From Nyssa sinensis (Eukaryota; Streptophyta; Magnoliopsida; Cornales; Nyssaceae): 64,000 nucleotides of DNA. The notes below the pieces were generated by a model. That model ran no database searches. It was not told the origin of the DNA and saw nothing but the letters and a program-made list of their open reading frames with translations. The stretch is from assembly GCA_008638375.1 (NCBI GenBank), contig CM018043.1, positions 57,103,010-57,167,009 of the forward strand. Reading direction: 5' to 3'. Shown here piece after piece: positions 59,494 to 64,000 of this stretch (positions are counted from its first letter, which is position 1; the number at the start of each line of letters is the position of its first letter). A program made the position numbers and the translations under genes.

Positions 59494-61678
59494 ATAATTA
59501 ACAATATTTATGTAATTTTTTATAAAAACAAAAGATGAAATAAAGCTCTTAACTTAAAGAATGGGAATAGAGGATTGGAAGGGAAATATTATTTACATCC
59601 TTTTGATTCAAAAGACTCCACTTGAAAAAAAAAAAAACAGAAAAAAGAAGTAAACTAATCCCATTATTTTTACATATAAAAAATTTATTACAATACAATT
59701 TAAGTTACGGTTTGAATATGTAGTTATGAAAAAATATTATTTAAAATAAATTATTTAGTATTTGGATGAATATATTTGATAAGTGCTTAAATGATTTTTT
59801 TGTAGTGTTTGGATAATTTATTAATAAGTATTATTAAGATACTTTTTTTAAAAGTTCTATTAAAAACTATATTTTAAAAATATTTAGTTTTGAATTAAGT
59901 ACAAATTCATTAAATGCGATCAATAAAACAAACTAAACACCTAACAAATTACAAAATTCTTTTTTAAATTTTAAAAAATTATCAATTAGTCATAAAATAT
60001 TTGGACCTTTGCCACATGATAACACTTACGTATCAATAGTGCTATAATTATATTTTTTATTTTGTTTCTCATCTTCCAACACCACCTTTTACTTGAGTCC
60101 AGAAAAATAATAATACTATTTTTATTTTTAAATTTTATCAATATTTTTTTTTACTTGTAAACTTAATAGTATTATATTAATTTAATATCAAATCGTGAGT
60201 ATGTAAACATAAATGATAAATTTCAAAATATACAATATTTTTTCATACTTACAACAATATGGAGAGAAAAAATCGAACCAATTGGCCACCCATGCTTCCC
60301 TTAAAATGAAGGTCATGATTCAAGTCTCACTCTCTACTAATTGTGTTTGTTTGTCGGTTTGAAAAAAGATTAAATAAATTAGTCTCGATGATTTTGTGAA
60401 GTCGATGTTTGAAAAAAAAAAGAAATGACTCATTAATAATACGGGAAGTAAATATTAATAACTCATCACATGAAAAAAATAATGGGAAAAGAGAATTGGG
60501 ATTAATAATCTTATCACTATTAACAAATGATAAAACTAATCTGTCGTAAAACAAGCATGGAAATGGGTGCATTTATTAATACTCCCCGATGGGCTGAGTT
60601 GAAATGAAAAAAGTCCAGTGGTGCTGTAGTATCATACTATTGTAACTGTAATGAAAATCACAAGAGTAATACATCCTAGCGGCAGTAACATGGTGATACG
60701 GTAACAATTGGACTTTTTTTTCTGATTAAAAAATTATATTTTTTTAAGTTTTTGAAATTACTTAATATCTGTTATTTTATTTGAGAAATTACAAATATTC
60801 TTTTCATTCAAATTTTTTTTAAAATAATAAAATTACTTTGTCCCTGTTCATTTTACACACAAAACACACGTACCAATCAGCCATGACTATTGGACCATTG
60901 TCACATGGAAACACCTATCCCGGTATTGACATAATTTTCATTTTTATTTTCTTTTTTCTTTTATTCAAGAGTTGCAAAATAAGTATGGTAATGAAGAATT
61001 TTTTTTTTAACAATTATGTATGTATATAATGATTTGAATTAAAATCGTACATATAAAAAAATAAATATTTTCATTTTGAGGAAGCCAAATTGCCTAATTT
61101 CCCTTTTCATTTTTATTTTCTATTTTTGTTTCTCACCCGAGCCACCATAATCTCACCTTTTCGACAGGAAAAAAATAAAATAAAATAACCTTTTTCTTTT
61201 CCTGCTTTTCACGTTTTGTTGTTTTTGTGTTCCTGTCGGCAAAACCGACCACCACGGCCCACGAAACCAACGAGACAACGATCCCTCAAGTCTGAAGATA
61301 AGATATACATCTTGCCAAGGCCAACAGTGCTTTTCAGTTTTTCACGCCGTTTCCTTGTAAACCGTCGGATTCTCCTCGCCAACTATCATTCACAGTTCTC
61401 ACACATACTTACATTCATGGTATATCTATCTGTGCATAAGTATGGAAATATTATTTAAGTCTCTCTCTTTGCACAGAGAAAGCTTTTGGAATTATTCGAA
61501 ACTTCGAACCAACCCAGGAAGCAAAGCCCTAAAATGCCTTTTCTTAACTTCAACTTCAACTTCTTGTTCGATGCGTTTGCTTCTCTGTGAGGCGGCATCT
61601 TTGCCTGTTCTCGTATAAATTCCGAAGTGAACAGTGAAATTTTGATTGATATCAGATTGAGTTTTAAGTTTCGTTTCA
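59494..61678. other. Intergenic; promoter and leader of the PLD gene at the right
   Basis: AT-rich sequence without a recognised gene to about 61200. 61210-61678 is less AT-rich and CT-containing, and is likely the 5' UTR and promoter of the PLD gene. The stretch GAAGGTCATGATTCAAGTCTC at 60310-60330 resembles a tRNA B box and may mark a SINE relic. Confidence 0.45.
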
Positions 61679-62616
61679 ATGGCGGAGATTTCATCAGAGC
61701 CAGAGGTATGGCTGCACGGAGACTTGGACTTGAAGATTGTAGAAGCTCGTAGCTTACCCAACATGGACATAGTGTCCACCCACCTTCGCCGTTTCCTTAA
61801 CTTCGAAGCCTGTTGTAGATCGTCCAAACCACCGTCTTCGGCCGCCGAAGATGGCCACAAGAAAGTCGATCACCACCCTAGGATTATCACCAGCGATCCT
61901 TACGTTACCGTTTGTGTCCCGCAAGTCACCCTTGCCCGAACGCGTGTCCTTCGCAATTGCCCACACCCCGTGTGGAACCAACACTTCCACATTCCACTGG
62001 CTCACCCGGTGGTCAATTTAGAGTTCCGCGTGAAGGACAACGACTTGTTCGGCGCCGAGCTAATCGGAAAAGTTCTGATATCTGCGGAGAAAATAGCTAC
62101 CGGCGAGCTAATCCATGGCTGGTTTCCAGGTGATTGGGCCTAAAGGTGCGTCGCCAAAGGCCGACACAGCGCTTCTCCTCGAGATGAAATTCACAGCCAT
62201 GCGATAAGAATCCCCTGTATCGGCACGGCATTGCCGCCGATCCAGAGCACAGGGGTGTGAGGCACACCTATTTTCCATTGAGAAAAGGTAGCGTTGTTAC
62301 GTTGTACCAAGATGCTCACATTAAGCCTGATGATGAACGTCCGGCTATCGAATTGGATGGAGGGAAGGTTTATGAACGCAATACATGTTGGGAAGATATA
62401 TGCCATGCTATATCGGAGGCTCATCATCTTATATATATAGCGGGTTGGTCAGTTTACCACAAGGTGAGGCTTATTAGAGAGCCAACTCGGCCATTGCCAC
62501 GAGGTGGAAATTTGACTCTGGGAGAATTGCTCAAGTATAAGTCCCAAGAAGGAGTTAGAGTTTTGCTATTGATTTGGGATGATAATACTTCACATGATAA
62601 GTTCTTCATTAACACG
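61679..62616 (+). CDS. PLD: Phospholipase D delta-like, first exon, two frameshifts
   Basis: Phospholipase D cleaves the head group of phospholipids to give phosphatidic acid. This exon encodes the N-terminal C2 domain, about residues 1-150 ([69 protein letters not shown]). It continues into the PLD N-terminal region ([61 protein letters not shown]) and ends at a donor (ACG|GTGAGA). Two one-base insertions break the frame: an extra G at 62129-62130 (after GWFP) and an extra base near 62195-62196 (before [11 protein letters not shown]). As read, translation stops at 62141-62143 after 154 residues. The HKD catalytic exons are not in the window. It is either a real pseudogene or an assembly error. 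Confidence 0.85.
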
Positions 62617-64000
62617 GTGAGATATCTAAGGCACCCAATATATTGAGTTTCTGATGTTTTTAACTATATATATGTCAAGCCTTTAATTTTCAGCACCTGT
62701 TTGAAGACAATGTGCGATGACAGTGTTATTTTGCTTGGTTGCTTGCTTACAATTTGAACATTTGTTGAGATTGTAACTGGGGAAATTTCTAGTATTTACC
62801 TATCCAAAAAAAAAAAAAAAATTGTATATATTGTATTGTTTAAGGTGATGTTTTCGTTGGTTTTGGTTTCCATTTTTTTGTTTCTTTACATTACTCCTTT
62901 TCAAGTGTAATGTTCTATGCGACCCTGTTTTCACACTTGCGAATTTCACAATTACTTGTATCAAGAGTACAATGAGCAAAGGCAATTTGAAATCACTGGT
63001 TATAAGTGCATGTGGCGGTTTCACTAGAAGGATCATCCTGCTCATCCTTGAAATGAATGCCGGATTTCTATAGTTAGTAGCTGACTGATAATTTTTTGAG
63101 ATAAGGCCTCAACAACAGTAGCAGCTTAGTACTAGAAAACTCTGTGACATGACAAATTATTTCATTTATCATTCCTTTTTTTTTGTCCCGCAAGTGGCAT
63201 GATTATTAAATTCAGACAAAGGACTGGAAAAGGAATTTGAAAGCTTCCATAGATTTGTACTTAAAGAATAAACAAGATAAAGAAAATAATATTTCCTTCA
63301 TCTTGTAATCTCCAAGTAGGATATATATTAAAAATCATAAATACTTGTAGAAGTTAGTAGGCAAACATTTGAATAAACAAATTGCCTAACCATTCTTGTA
63401 TGTAAATGATATTCTCTTTGCCTAACAGTACCTTCCAATATATCATGGTTACCTTTAGATCAACAAGTTCTAGCTTGGTTGGTACCTCCTCCATCTTTCC
63501 ATATGGGAGGTTGAGGGTACAAGCTTCCTTAAGGGACAAAGTGTGTGTGTGTGAGATTTACCTATCAAAAAAATAGGATTCTTCGGTCAAAGGTCCTAAA
63601 AAATGTCATTAATTAGATTTAGGTACTAGCCACTTCTTTCAAACCTCAAAGTCCCTTAATTATTTTGTAACTCAAATACCCCTTATTATATAAAACTTCC
63701 ATCTTCGTAACTATCCCCGAAAATTAAGGAAGTGATACAGAAAGCTTTTTTCAAATTTCAAAATTCAATAACTTACAAATATTAAATTCATTTTAAATAA
63801 AATTTATATATTTGGATTCTAAAAATTGAGATCTATCAAACAAGATCCATATTGCATATAAAATTTTATAAAAATAAATAATAAAAATCTTTTGTTTAAA
63901 AAGTGATTGATGAGCAAACGAGGTCCTGGGCTTCCTGAGCAACGGTCATTATTGCATTGAACTACAAACCTTAGAACGTGATTTATTCCGATTGATCTTT
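62617..64000 (+). other. Downstream of PLD exon 1, presumed first intron
   Basis: No GVMQTHDEE-type continuation of PLD is visible, so the intron would have to exceed 1.38 kb and run past the window edge. TTACCTATC-poly(A) tails occur at 62796-62820 and 63558-63574, without clear target duplications. Confidence 0.5.

Noticed and set aside
63380..63440. LYVNDILFA in one frame, recalling the YVDD motif of Copia reverse transcriptase
   Set aside because: A stop codon follows at once and no other reverse-transcriptase motif is near; probably chance.
1..64000. CRISPR arrays, bacterial-type operons, tRNA or rRNA genes
   Set aside because: Tandem repeats here are eukaryotic minisatellites; B-box-like words at 7.9, 46.9 and 60.3 kb lack a matching A box and cloverleaf.

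Overview
This is nuclear DNA of a eudicot plant. It is AT-rich and intron-rich, with many short non-autonomous transposons and microsatellites. The five protein-coding genes have plant-type orthologues: aconitase, prolyl 4-hydroxylase, a plant-specific CxxC protein, RNA polymerase II largest subunit and phospholipase D delta. I could not fix the species. Retroposon tails of the type TTACCTATC-poly(A) recur and may help place the lineage.

Layout. 1-11.2 kb has no convincing gene. It holds a miniature LTR element (1-760), a tandem duplication whose two arms carry different MITE insertions (1.8-3.5 kb), minisatellites and decayed repeats. 11.28-18.82 kb (+) is a 20-exon aconitase gene encoding a 900-residue cytosolic-type protein, with a one-base insertion in exon 17. 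22.12-26.26 kb (-) is an intact 7-exon prolyl 4-hydroxylase (288 aa). 28.94-31.92 kb (-) is a 2-exon gene for a 97-aa protein of unknown function. 36.63-37.01 kb (-) is a 126-aa At4g08330-like CxxC protein. 39.16-48.18 kb (+) is an intact 14-exon NRPB1/RPB1 gene (1833 aa). 61.68 kb to the right edge (+) is the first exon of a PLD delta-like gene with two one-base insertions.

The most unusual region is 46.0-59.0 kb. The 3' part of NRPB1 (the CTD-coding exon plus 3' UTR and downstream flank) has been tandemly duplicated, and the copy was duplicated again. This leaves two extra CTD cassettes of 27 heptads each (50.1-50.86 and 53.79-54.53 kb). Both are open in the heptad frame, both are closed by a stop codon supplied by the first bases of a Copia-type LTR, and both are followed by a duplicate of the NRPB1 3' UTR. 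Each cassette is preceded by an AG created by a G-to-A change. Its phase matches the last three NRPB1 coding donors, so readthrough splicing to alternative CTDs is formally possible. The conservative reading is a decaying partial duplication; transcript evidence would decide.

A second theme is short retroposons with a TTACCTATC-poly(A) tail. Five have clear target-site duplications. Three of these are only 15-27 bp long, and one duplicates the 5' splice site of NRPB1 intron 11. The genes show no operon-like relation; they are independent housekeeping or membrane-enzyme loci.
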